Shown: positions 47,904 through 56,685, counted from the first letter of the stretch. The stretch is 64,000 bases of DNA from a bacterium (GCA_030651285.1 JAUSCN010000004.1:1-64000), one strand, 5' to 3'. The notes: generated by a model from the letters alone, not told the origin. Made by a program: numbers and translations.

Positions 47904-48467
47904 CTATTCATCACCCAGCAAACTCTTTGGCGGATCAAAGTTCGGCATGAACAAATAGGTATCCGCAGAAAAGCACTGGTTGTTATACATCAGATGCGAA
48001 AATACGCTCTTGGACTGGGGCTTGTCTCCAGCCGTCTCGCCATTCTGATTGATCGACAAGAGCAACACCTGACCTTCACCACACATCACGAACCCTTTGC
48101 AGTTACACTGCGCGAGCTCTTTGTCACCCAGAATTACTGCCTCCAGTTGTGGTGCGGTAATGATATGACGGCGTGCAATGAGCCAATCCCTCATAATAGG
48201 GATTGGTATATCTTCGTTGACTCCGAACAACATTGTCATCAGCGTCACAAGTCTCAGATCCCTATCGAGCTTAACCACGACAATAGAACAGTCCTCCGTC
48301 GCTGGCTGCACCCCGTTAAAATTCTGAAAAAAGAGTCCGCTGCGCATCACAAACGGATATTCAGCAAAGCAACTGGATATTCTTTGCTCCTCGATACGTC
48401 CAACTGAAACAACTTTCTGAATACTTACACCGACAACCTTAGGAACGAGAGACTCCGTCGCACTCAT
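47904..48467 (-). CDS. Hypothetical soluble protein
   Basis: 187-aa ORF with SD AAAGGAG and its own terminator; no family recognised. Confidence 0.6.
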   Translation of the reverse strand: MSATESLVPKVVGVSIQKVVSVGRIEEQRISSCFAEYPFVMRSGLFFQNFNGVQPATEDCSIVVVKLDRDLRLVTLMTMLFGVNEDIPIPIMRDWLIARRHIITAPQLEAVILGDKELAQCNCKGFVMCGEGQVLLLSINQNGETAGDKPQSKSVFSHLMYNNQCFSADTYLFMPNFDPPKSLLGDE

Positions 48468-48593
48468 AACAAACTCCTTTGTAAGGGTTGTACACGCCGA
48501 GATTGGCGCTTTTTTGAAGACAATTAGTAAAGAACTTCAGCTTAAATTAATTACATGCCTACGCTCGCGCAGTCAATGGGGATCTCTGAAAAA

Positions 48594-49244
48594 TCATCTA
48601 TTTTCCTCTCGCCACGCGTCGATATTGGCATGGTGGCCGGTTTGGAGGACTTTTGGGACACGATAATTTTTCTTTTTGTATGAAATAGTTTCGGGACGGG
48701 TATAGACCGCTCGTGAAGCAATGCGACGTTCCTCAACCGATGCATCTTTGCCGAGCACACCAGGAAGACGGCGCGTAATGGCATCGATGATCGCAAGCGC
48801 CGGAACCTCCCCGCCGGTATACACCGCCTCGCCGACAGCGAATTCTTTCACCGGCGCTGACGTCTTTAAAATCTTCTTCGCGCGCTCATCGATACCTTCG
48901 TAGCGGCCGCACACGAGCACAACGTCGTCATACTTCGCGAGAGTATCAGCGTCTTTATTGGTGAACTGCTTGCCGCTCGGTGAGAACCAGAGGATCACCC
49001 TCTTCCCTTTCTTCCCCTTCAAGGCTCTCTCTGTAGCCTTCACGACCGGCGTCGCCTGCATCACCATGCCCGGCCCGCCGCCGTACGGACGCTCGTCTAC
49101 TTTGCCCCATTTATTTTCTACAAAATCGCGGGGATTCTGATACTTGACTTCAATCTTTTTCTCCTTGCGCGCACGCCCAATGATCGACGCTGAAAGATAC
49201 GCATCGCATGCCTCCTGAAAAAGTGTAACGAGATGGAATTTCAT
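48594..49244 (-). CDS. trmD: tRNA (guanine-N1)-methyltransferase
   Basis: DERPYGGGPGMVM, LVCGRYEGIDERA, VGEAVYTGGEVPALAIIDAITRRLPGVLG. Confidence 0.95.
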   Translation of the reverse strand: MKFHLVTLFQEACDAYLSASIIGRARKEKKIEVKYQNPRDFVENKWGKVDERPYGGGPGMVMQATPVVKATERALKGKKGKRVILWFSPSGKQFTNKDADTLAKYDDVVLVCGRYEGIDERAKKILKTSAPVKEFAVGEAVYTGGEVPALAIIDAITRRLPGVLGKDASVEERRIASRAVYTRPETISYKKKNYRVPKVLQTGHHANIDAWREENR

Positions 49245-49251
49245 ACGCGAG

Positions 49252-49326
49252 GCAGGAAATGCTTAATTTGGACAGTTCGCTTAGTGCAGCGTCAGCGAAA
49301 CGCTGGCCGAATTTAGCATTTCCTGC
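49252..49326. repeat. 75-bp imperfect palindrome filling the KH-trmD intergenic space
   Basis: GCAGGAAATGCTTAATT...AATTTAGCATTTCCTGC with further inner pairing. Confidence 0.8.
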
Positions 49327-49328
49327 AA

Positions 49329-49643
49329 TTACAATTCCTCAACTACCTGATCGACCGTCTTCGTACTGTGCACTTCTTGGAGCGACAGGCGCTTGCCGCC
49401 GACCGGCTCATTGATCTTGAGGTTCACTCGGGCATTTCCCTTCATGCCAATAACGCGCAAGAGGATGCGCAGAGCCTCGGCGGTCTTGCCACTCTTACCG
49501 ATGATCTTTCCCATATCTTCAGGGTGGACCGTGAGTGTAAGAAGGACGCCCATCTGGTCGATAGTGCGCGTCGTCTCAACTGACTCGGGATGGATGGCGA
49601 GTGCTTTCACTGCATATTCAAGAAAAGCCTGATCTGGTTCCAT
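49329..49643 (-). CDS. KH-domain RNA-binding protein (KhpA-like)
   Basis: VHPEDMGKIIGKSGKTAEALRILLRVIG (GxxG loop). Confidence 0.85.
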   Translation of the reverse strand: MEPDQAFLEYAVKALAIHPESVETTRTIDQMGVLLTLTVHPEDMGKIIGKSGKTAEALRILLRVIGMKGNARVNLKINEPVGGKRLSLQEVHSTKTVDQVVEEL

Positions 49644-49680
49644 AGAGGGGTATGTTAGCGCCGCCGAAGGCGGGCGATTA

Positions 49681-50094
49681 TTACGCGACTGGAGCCTCCT
49701 CGACTACCGGAGCCTCTACTGCTGCTTCGGCAGCCGCCTTGGCTGCCTTTTCCGCTTTTGCAGCCTCAACTGCTGCAGCTGCCGCAGCAGCTTCTGCGGC
49801 TATCGCCTCTTCACTCTTCTGTGGAGTCTTTTTAGGGAGAACATTTACTTTCTTGCCAGCAATAACACCCTTCGTGATGAGGAGGTTGCGGATGGAATCT
49901 GTCGGCTGAGCACCCTTAGCAATCCAACCCTTCACACTCTCCTCATTCAAGGTAATCGCCTTGCTGCGGGGATTGTACGTGCCGAGAAGCTCGACAATGT
50001 TACCTGCCTTTGCAGCACGCTCCTTTTCCAATACGACAATGCGGAACGCCGGATCATTGGTCCGGCCGATGCGCTGAAAACGAATCATCAACAT
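49681..50094 (-). CDS. rpsP: 30S ribosomal protein S16 with Ala/Glu-rich C-terminal tail
   Basis: MIRFQRIGRTNDPAFRIVVLEKERAAKAGNIVELLGTYNPRSK...WIAKGAQPTDSIRNLL. Confidence 0.93.
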   Translation of the reverse strand: MLMIRFQRIGRTNDPAFRIVVLEKERAAKAGNIVELLGTYNPRSKAITLNEESVKGWIAKGAQPTDSIRNLLITKGVIAGKKVNVLPKKTPQKSEEAIAAEAAAAAAAVEAAKAEKAAKAAAEAAVEAPVVEEAPVA

Positions 50095-50141
50095 GAAAAC
50101 GACTATAGCAGAAGCCGATTAATATTGCTAGAGTACAGGAA

Positions 50142-52091
50142 ATGTCGGCAGATACTCTCTACGAGGGACCTATAACGATGACCCGCAAAGGCATCGGCTT
50201 TTTCTCGATTGGAGAAGACAAGGAAGACCTCATAATCCCACCAGAACACACTAACCACGCCTTCTCTGGGGACATCGTCAAAGTAGCCCCAATAGGCAGC
50301 TACCGTGACCCGATGGGCCGAATGCCGCCACGCGAGGCTGGAAAGGTCGTTGAAATCATCTCCCGTGCACGAGAGACCTTCGTGGGCTCGTTTGTGGAAG
50401 AAGATGGCAAGACACTCCTCGCTCCGGACCTTAAGAAAATGCACGTACCTATCGAGGTGCGCGACAAGAAGGGTGCAGAGTCTGGATACAAAGTACTTGT
50501 CCGCATCAAGGGATGGGAGGAGAAATCTCCTTACCCATGGGGCGTCGTCGAGGAGATTATCGGCAAGGCTGGCGTGCACGAGACTGAAATGCGTGCGCTT
50601 GCACTCGGCCAGGGATTCTCAAGCGACTTCCCTCCTGGTGTCGTCGCCGATGCTGAGCGCCTCGAGAAAGAAGGTCGCGCGATTCTTGCAACAGAAGCTG
50701 CCAGCTCGAAACGCCGCGATTTCAGAGACGTACCGACCTGCACCATCGACCCGTTTGACGCGAAAGATTTCGATGACGCACTTTCGGTACGAAAAATAGA
50801 CGACGACACGATCGAGGTTGGTGTGCACATTGCCGACGTCTCGTACTTCGTGAAGCCGGGCACCAATCTCGACAAGGAAGCGATTGAACGCGCAACAAGC
50901 GTATACCTGGTCGACCGCACGATCCCGATGCTTCCTGAAGTGCTCTCAAATGACCTGTGCTCATTGAAGCCGAACGAAGACCGTCTCGCCGTCTCTGCCG
51001 TCTTCCAGCTTGATGCTGAAGCGAACATTAAAGATGCCTGGTTCGGCGAGACCGTCATCCACTCCAATAAGCGTTTTACCTACGAGAACGCGCAGGAGGT
51101 ACTCGATGCGGGACAAGGCACTCTGCACGAAGAGCTCTCACTCCTGCTCAGACTCTCAAAAAAGATCCGCGCTCGACGCCAGGCAAAGGGCGCTATCGAA
51201 TTTGATACTGCTGAAGTGAAAGTCGAGCTCGACACTGAGGGTAAGCCGATCGCGATCCGCCTCAAGGAGCGCAAGGCCACGAACTTGCTCATCGAAGACT
51301 TCATGCTCCTTGCGAACGAAGCAGTCGCGAAACACCTTTCTCACCTCACGAAGAACGGCGGCCCGCACTTCTACTCGCTCTACCGCATTCACGATGCGCC
51401 CGACACTGACCGAATCGAGAATCTCGCAAATCTCCTACGCATCATGGGTTACCACCTGCAAACTTCGGGCGCTGGAAATGTCACTGGCGCGGAACTGAAC
51501 AAGCTTCTCGAATCCGTAAAAGGAAAGCCGGAGGAGTATCTGGTAAAGACTGCGGCCCTACGCTCGATGAGCAAGGCAGTCTACGCGACGCGCAACATCG
51601 GCCACTTCGGCCTCGCCTTCGATTTCTACACGCACTTCACGTCTCCAATCCGCCGCTACCCAGACCTCGTCATCCACCGACTCATAAAGGCACACTCTGG
51701 CGGCGACCCTATCACCAAAGCAGAGATGGAAACATTCGACAAACTCGCACTCCATGCATCTGAGCGTGAAGTTTCCGCCGCAACCGCAGAGCGCGACTCC
51801 ATCAAAATGAAGCAGGTGGAATTCCTCGCAGGACGCGTCGGGGAGATATTCGATGCTGTCATTTCAGGCGTCACTGATCGCGGCCTATATGTAGAGGAAC
51901 AGACTACACACTCGGACGGCATGATTCGCATCAAAGATATCGGCGATGATTATTTCGAACACGACGAGAAGCACTACCAGCTTGTAGGTCGTCGCACGAA
52001 GAAGGCGTACCGCCTCGGTGACCCGATCAAAGTGAAGCTTCTTGCAGCCCGCATCGCCGAGAAAGAACTCGACTTCGTGCCAGTAATATAA
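50142..52091 (+). CDS. rnr: Ribonuclease R (RNB family)
   Basis: TIDPFDAKDFDDALSV, HIADVSYFVKPG, HFYSLYRIHDAPD, FDFYTHFTSPIRRYPDLVIHR; S1 domain at C-terminus. Confidence 0.95.
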   Translation: MSADTLYEGPITMTRKGIGFFSIGEDKEDLIIPPEHTNHAFSGDIVKVAPIGSYRDPMGRMPPREAGKVVEIISRARETFVGSFVEEDGKTLLAPDLKKMHVPIEVRDKKGAESGYKVLVRIKGWEEKSPYPWGVVEEIIGKAGVHETEMRALALGQGFSSDFPPGVVADAERLEKEGRAILATEAASSKRRDFRDVPTCTIDPFDAKDFDDALSVRKIDDDTIEVGVHIADVSYFVKPGTNLDKEAIERATSVYLVDRTIPMLPEVLSNDLCSLKPNEDRLAVSAVFQLDAEANIKDAWFGETVIHSNKRFTYENAQEVLDAGQGTLHEELSLLLRLSKKIRARRQAKGAIEFDTAEVKVELDTEGKPIAIRLKERKATNLLIEDFMLLANEAVAKHLSHLTKNGGPHFYSLYRIHDAPDTDRIENLANLLRIMGYHLQTSGAGNVTGAELNKLLESVKGKPEEYLVKTAALRSMSKAVYATRNIGHFGLAFDFYTHFTSPIRRYPDLVIHRLIKAHSGGDPITKAEMETFDKLALHASEREVSAATAERDSIKMKQVEFLAGRVGEIFDAVISGVTDRGLYVEEQTTHSDGMIRIKDIGDDYFEHDEKHYQLVGRRTKKAYRLGDPIKVKLLAARIAEKELDFVPVI

Positions 52092-52101
52092 AAGGTTTTG
52101 G

Positions 52102-52326
52102 CTACGCCGCCCATCGCTCTTCCCGATTCTTTTTCTCTTCAATCTCTCGCATCTCTTCAGGAGTCAGCGTAATCGTCGGCTGTTTTTGCAACACTTCTAA
52201 ATACTCTAGTCGAGCGTTCTCTTTTTCTTCTGGAGACATTTTCAAACCTTCTCGTACCTGATCCTGTACCTCCTCATCTGTTGGAGCAAGTTTAATGTGC
52301 GGTGGTCGTTCAGACATAATATGCAC
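52102..52326 (-). CDS. Small hypothetical charged protein
   Basis: 74-aa ORF, Glu-rich, helical; no family recognised. Confidence 0.45.
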   Translation of the reverse strand: MHIMSERPPHIKLAPTDEEVQDQVREGLKMSPEEKENARLEYLEVLQKQPTITLTPEEMREIEEKKNREERWAA

Positions 52327-52363
52327 AGCGTATCATATGTTTACGCTCTATGTTCCATATATC

Positions 52364-54586
52364 TCATTTCGCAACTGCGATGGCTTCATCGAATTTTACT
52401 GAAAGAAGCCTGGAGACCCCGTCGCCACCCATAGTGACTCCGTAGAGCGTATTTGCGCGACTCATGGTCTCGCGATTGTGCGTGATAACGATGAGCTGCG
52501 ATTGTTTCGCAAGGTTTTCGATCATATCGCCATAGCGACGACTATTTGCTTCATCGAGAGCAGCATCAGTCTCATCAAGTATCAGGAACGGTGGTGGATT
52601 CACCTGACTCATCGCGAAGATGAGTGCGATAGACGTAAGCGCGCGCTCGCCTCCCGAGAGCTGCATGAGCGAGCGCACTTTCTTCTTAGGCAGACTGACA
52701 GAAATTTCGATACCCGATCGTTCCTTTGTTTTTTCATTGTTCTCTTCTTCAGATTCGAGCAACGCTCCTTCTTCAGGCGCCTCAAGCTCCTCAAGCACGA
52801 GCCGTGCATTTCCTCCGTCAAACATGAGTGCGAAATATTCTCCGAATGACGCATTAACTTTTGCAAGACCTTCTGAGAAATACTTTGCAAGTTCAGTATC
52901 CAAATCTCCAATGAGCGCACGGAGCCCCTCTGCCGATCTTGCAAGATCTTCAAGTTCAGTTGCAAGAAATGCTTCGCGTGTAGAAACTTCTTTGTGCTCT
53001 TGTCGAATGTCTTCACCGGTACCACCCGCTTCTTCAAGACGAATCTTCGTGCGCTCGAGCGTGCGCTTACGTGCCTCATGCGCCGAGCGATCATTCACTG
53101 CCCCATCAGTTGGCGACAGCGGCTCATACGAAACAGCGGCAACGCCCACCAATACCAGTATCTCTACCTTTTCGCGCTCGAGAGCTTCAGCAAGAAGCGC
53201 GAGCTCATGCTCGCGCGCCTCACTCCTCGCAACCATACCTTCCTCGTGCGCCTTTGCCTGCGCAAGATCAAGGATGAGACGGCGCAAATCTCGACCCGTC
53301 TCATCGTGCGCCGTCAAAGCCTCGCGATGCTGTGCGAGCTCAGACTTTGCTTGTTCGAGTTCTCCGGACAGTACCGACTCATTCGCAAGCAGTTCTGCCC
53401 GTTCATTCTGGAGTGTCTGTATGGCATGCTCTTCTTCGAATCGAGTGTCTTCTGCTGACACTACAAATCTATTCACAAATGCAACGATCACCTGACGAAT
53501 AGCGGTGAACGCAGCGAGCACAGCCTCCGGAGTCGTCGCTTCTGCGGCCTGCTTTTCAACCTCTTTCACAAGCCCCGAAAGATCTTCGCGCGGCACTTTC
53601 ACATATGACTCTTGCGCGACTCGCGTACTGCGGTCAGTAGCCACTGAGAGCGCTCCCTCGACTCGACCAATACTGCGCGCGAGCGTGCTGCGCTCACTAT
53701 TTATGCGCTCAATCTCTCGCTCCGTCTTGCGTACAAACTCAAGATGCTTCGCACCCTCCACATCTGTGGTCGCTTGCTCCTCAATATTTGCAAGCTCTAC
53801 GCTCGTTACTGCGAGGCGTTCAGCTGAATCTCGCTTTCCCTCTGCAGCTTTCCCTTTCTCAACTGAAAGATACGCATCTTCAATCGCGAAATACGTCTGT
53901 GCAAGTGACGTAAGCTCTTTGCGGAGTTCGTCTGCACGCTCCAGCTTCTTCACTTGGCTCTCGAGGAATCGCAGATGCGGCGCGAGCTCTCTTCGGAGCG
54001 AGTTTACCTGCATGATATTGTCTTCGGTTCTTACGAGCTTCTTCTGCGCTTCCTGTTTCTTGAATTCATACACCTTAAGCCCGAGCGCGTCTTCGAGCAT
54101 CGCGCGGCGATCGCGCGGCGACGCAAGCAGTATCCGATCCGCTTCTCCTTGGGAAATAATGTGATGCCCTGTCTCGCCAATGTTCGCGCCCGCAAGAAGC
54201 TCCTCAATATCGCGCAGACGCACTTTCGAGCCGTTGATCGAGTACTCGCTCGTCCCATCGCGAAGAACAGCACGCTCTATCACTACCTCATCAAAATCAA
54301 TTCTGAATGGACGATGCTCGCCTCTTGATCGATTATCAAATACTATCGCGACCGCAGCGCGATTTGCGCGCGGCACGGAGTGCGATCCGTTGAATATAAG
54401 ATCTTCTGTGCGCCGGCCGCGCATGCTTTTCATCGATTGCTCACCGAGTGCAAAGCGGAACGCTTCGGCGACATTACTCTTTCCTGACCCGTTCGGCCCG
54501 ACGATCGCGGTGGTCGCACTCAAAAAGTCCAAGACTGTCTTCTTGGCAAATGACTTAAATCCGACGATCTCCAACCGCTTCAGCAT
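52364..54586 (-). CDS. SMC-family ATPase, unusually short (740 aa)
   Basis: GFKSFAKKTVLDF, VGPNGSGKSNVAEAFRFALGE, QGEADRILLASPRDRRAMLEDALGL, LSGGERALTSIALIFA, FLILDETDAALDEAN. Confidence 0.9.
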   Translation of the reverse strand: MLKRLEIVGFKSFAKKTVLDFLSATTAIVGPNGSGKSNVAEAFRFALGEQSMKSMRGRRTEDLIFNGSHSVPRANRAAVAIVFDNRSRGEHRPFRIDFDEVVIERAVLRDGTSEYSINGSKVRLRDIEELLAGANIGETGHHIISQGEADRILLASPRDRRAMLEDALGLKVYEFKKQEAQKKLVRTEDNIMQVNSLRRELAPHLRFLESQVKKLERADELRKELTSLAQTYFAIEDAYLSVEKGKAAEGKRDSAERLAVTSVELANIEEQATTDVEGAKHLEFVRKTEREIERINSERSTLARSIGRVEGALSVATDRSTRVAQESYVKVPREDLSGLVKEVEKQAAEATTPEAVLAAFTAIRQVIVAFVNRFVVSAEDTRFEEEHAIQTLQNERAELLANESVLSGELEQAKSELAQHREALTAHDETGRDLRRLILDLAQAKAHEEGMVARSEAREHELALLAEALEREKVEILVLVGVAAVSYEPLSPTDGAVNDRSAHEARKRTLERTKIRLEEAGGTGEDIRQEHKEVSTREAFLATELEDLARSAEGLRALIGDLDTELAKYFSEGLAKVNASFGEYFALMFDGGNARLVLEELEAPEEGALLESEEENNEKTKERSGIEISVSLPKKKVRSLMQLSGGERALTSIALIFAMSQVNPPPFLILDETDAALDEANSRRYGDMIENLAKQSQLIVITHNRETMSRANTLYGVTMGGDGVSRLLSVKFDEAIAVAK

Positions 54587-54610
54587 CGCTGCTCATTGTA
54601 ACAAAACAAA

Positions 54611-54632
54611 ACGCCTTCCCGAAGGAAGGCGT
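54611..54632 (-). terminator. Rho-independent terminator
   Basis: ACGCCTTCC-CGAA-GGAAGGCGT; on minus strand followed by TTTGTTTTG. Confidence 0.75.
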
Positions 54633-54652
54633 TGCGCAGGAGAACGTACAGG

Positions 54653-54865
54653 TTATTTTTCACTAAGTATGCAAGAGAACTTCACAAAAGTCTTGTGCGT
54701 CCCATAGCCGCTATGATGCCCTTCGAGACTTAATTCTTTGATGGTCTTTGTACCCTCTCTCTGGCATTGCTCCAGAGATAGCCGCGGTATGCTTAGGCTA
54801 GTAACTCCCACCCCTGCTGGCGAACCAAATGAAATGAACGAAACTACTAGAACCAGTGTATACAT
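54653..54865 (-). CDS. Small secreted protein (70 aa, two Cys after the leader)
   Basis: Signal-like MYTLVLVVSFISFGSPAGVGV; TTGACA-N17-TATTCT promoter; G9 tract at the SD position. Confidence 0.6.
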   Translation of the reverse strand: MYTLVLVVSFISFGSPAGVGVTSLSIPRLSLEQCQREGTKTIKELSLEGHHSGYGTHKTFVKFSCILSEK

Positions 54866-54917
54866 AACCCCCCCCCTTTTTTTTTCCGCACGGTTATGAA
54901 GTTATAAACCTAAATAC

Positions 54918-54946
54918 AGAATACACCTATAAACCAGTTTTGTCAA
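54918..54946 (-). promoter_or_regulatory. Consensus sigma-70 promoter for the 70-aa secreted protein
   Basis: Minus strand TTGACA (54946-54941), 17-nt spacer, TATTCT (54923-54918). Confidence 0.7.
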
Positions 54947-55616
54947 GTGCCGCTTGGGCGGCAGATTGTTCGGCTTCTTGCTTGCTCTGCCCTTCTCCGC
55001 GCGCAATTTCTTCTTCACCCACAAAGACGCCGACGGTGAAGCGCTTACTGTGGTCTGGACCAATTTCTGACAATGTCATATACATCGGAGTGATCCCCTT
55101 CTTTTCTTGGATAACTTCCTGGAAGCGACTCTTCGAGTCTTGGTACGAGCGCTTCGCGATCACTTCGTCGATCTTCTTGTATAGATGCTTCGCAATGAAC
55201 TCCTCTGCGTGCACGTAGCCCAAATCGAGATAGATCGCACCGATGATCGCCTCAAACGCATCTGCACGTATCACTTCACGTGCGCGCCCCATATCTCTCG
55301 CTTCACCCCTTGAGAGCAGTAAGAACTCATCGATATCGAGCGCTTGAGAAGCTGCCGCAAGTGACACAGTATTTACAAGCGCAGCGCGATAGCTCGTGAG
55401 CTCGCCCTCGGAAGTTGCCGGAAATTTCTTATACAGAAAGTCCGTCACAGCAAGCTCCAAGACAGCATCGCCGAGAAACTCTAGACGTTCATTATGATTA
55501 CCTGCGTATTCGCGGTGCTCGTTGAGATATGAACGGTGCGTCAGCGCCTCAACTAGAAGATTGATATCGTTAAATGAGAGGCTTAGTTTTTTTGCAAATA
55601 AGGGGAAATCAGGCAT
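54927..55616 (-). CDS. rnc: Ribonuclease III
   Basis: ALTHRSYLNEH, NERLEFLGDAVLELAV, ADAFEAIIGAIYLDLG, C-terminal dsRBD. Start at MPDFPLF. Confidence 0.95.
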   Translation of the reverse strand: MPDFPLFAKKLSLSFNDINLLVEALTHRSYLNEHREYAGNHNERLEFLGDAVLELAVTDFLYKKFPATSEGELTSYRAALVNTVSLAAASQALDIDEFLLLSRGEARDMGRAREVIRADAFEAIIGAIYLDLGYVHAEEFIAKHLYKKIDEVIAKRSYQDSKSRFQEVIQEKKGITPMYMTLSEIGPDHSKRFTVGVFVGEEEIARGEGQSKQEAEQSAAQAALDKTGL

Positions 55617-56508
55617 GAGTATGCGTGCGGTCGAGGAGTTTTTGGACAGCGGCCGTAACGATGGGGAGCATATCATCATAGAAATTGAGGTCAATGATGT
55701 CCTGGAGGCGGAACCACTTCGCATCGTCGAGCCCACCACTCTTCTTAAGTACGAGCGGCTCGAATTCAGATGACGCGAGGAAGAACCACACATGCTTGCG
55801 CACCTTCCCTTTTTCCGGGTGTGAGGCGACATACTCGTTCTCCCCGATCTGATTCCCTACTTTTGCCGTGAGACCAAGCTCCTCTTTGATGACGCGCATA
55901 ACACCCTCTTCTGGCGTAGAGTCTTGCTCTATGTGCCCCTTCGAGAGCGTCCAGCGACCGAACACGTCGTGCACGAGCGCGAGATAATACTGGCCATTGT
56001 GATGCGCGTATACGATCGCTCCGCCGAGCTTCTCGAGCGGAAGCTCTTCACGCTTAAGCTTCTTATTTCCTTTTTCATCTTTTCCAGGTTCGCCGAGTTC
56101 CTTGTAGACAGCGCCCAAGACACCGTTTACGAAGCGGCCAGATGAGTCGCCACTAAAAGTCTTTGCAAGCTCGATCGCTTCATTGATAGCCACTTTAGCC
56201 GGTACTTGCGAGCGGTCGGAAAAAAGAAGTTCATACAGACCAAGACGCAGAATGTTGCGGTCGAGCGGTGCGATGCGCTCAAGCGGCCACTCAGGCGCGG
56301 CCTTCCCTATGACGAGATCGATATCTTCTTTCTTGGCGAGCACACCTACGAGGAGCTGTTCCATGAACGACTTATCGACATCATCACCTCCGAATTCAAC
56401 AGCATTGCGTGAAAGGATTGTCTCCGCTTCTTTATCAGATGCGTGAGCTGTATCCCACTCAAAGAGCGTTTGCAGAACTACTGAACGTGCTAAATGTCGG
56501 TTCGCCAT
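55609..56508 (-). CDS. nusB: NusB antitermination domain fused to a NUDIX-like domain
   Basis: N-term RHLARSVVLQTLFEWD...VAINEAIELAKTFSGDSSGRFVNGVLGAVYK; C-term GGAIVYAHHNGQYYLALVHD...WTLSKGHIEQDSTPEEGVMRVIKEELGL. Confidence 0.88.
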   Translation of the reverse strand: MANRHLARSVVLQTLFEWDTAHASDKEAETILSRNAVEFGGDDVDKSFMEQLLVGVLAKKEDIDLVIGKAAPEWPLERIAPLDRNILRLGLYELLFSDRSQVPAKVAINEAIELAKTFSGDSSGRFVNGVLGAVYKELGEPGKDEKGNKKLKREELPLEKLGGAIVYAHHNGQYYLALVHDVFGRWTLSKGHIEQDSTPEEGVMRVIKEELGLTAKVGNQIGENEYVASHPEKGKVRKHVWFFLASSEFEPLVLKKSGGLDDAKWFRLQDIIDLNFYDDMLPIVTAAVQKLLDRTHTHA

Positions 56509-56539
56509 GGAAAGAACGTATGCGTAGCGTAGCAAACAA

Positions 56540-56567
56540 AAACGGCCGCGCAAGTGCGCGGCCGTTT
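56540..56567 (-). terminator. Strong Rho-independent terminator
   Basis: AAACGGCCGCGC-AAGT-GCGCGGCCGTTT; minus strand followed by TTGTTTG. Confidence 0.8.
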
Positions 56568-56657
56568 AAAACTGTGTGTATCCAGGGATTACTACCAAGC
56601 GAGAGAGTTGAAAGAGAAGTATGTTGATTTCTCTTTCACGAACGAGCGCTGGTAGAA
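56568..56657 (-). ncRNA. Candidate structured small RNA between two terminators
   Basis: Nested stems CTACCA(A)GCG/CGCTGGTAG and GAAAGAGAA/TTTCTCTTTC, terminator at 3' end on minus strand. Confidence 0.35.
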
Positions 56658-56685
56658 AGAAACTTGCTTTCCGAAGCAAGTTTCT
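56658..56685 (-). terminator. Terminator after rpmF
   Basis: AGAAACTTGCTT-TCCG-AAGCAAGTTTCT; minus strand continues TTCT. Confidence 0.75.

Noticed and set aside
52620-54164. 291- and 219-aa Ser/Arg-rich plus-strand ORFs opposite the SMC-like gene
   Set aside because: Antisense shadow of coiled-coil coding sequence.
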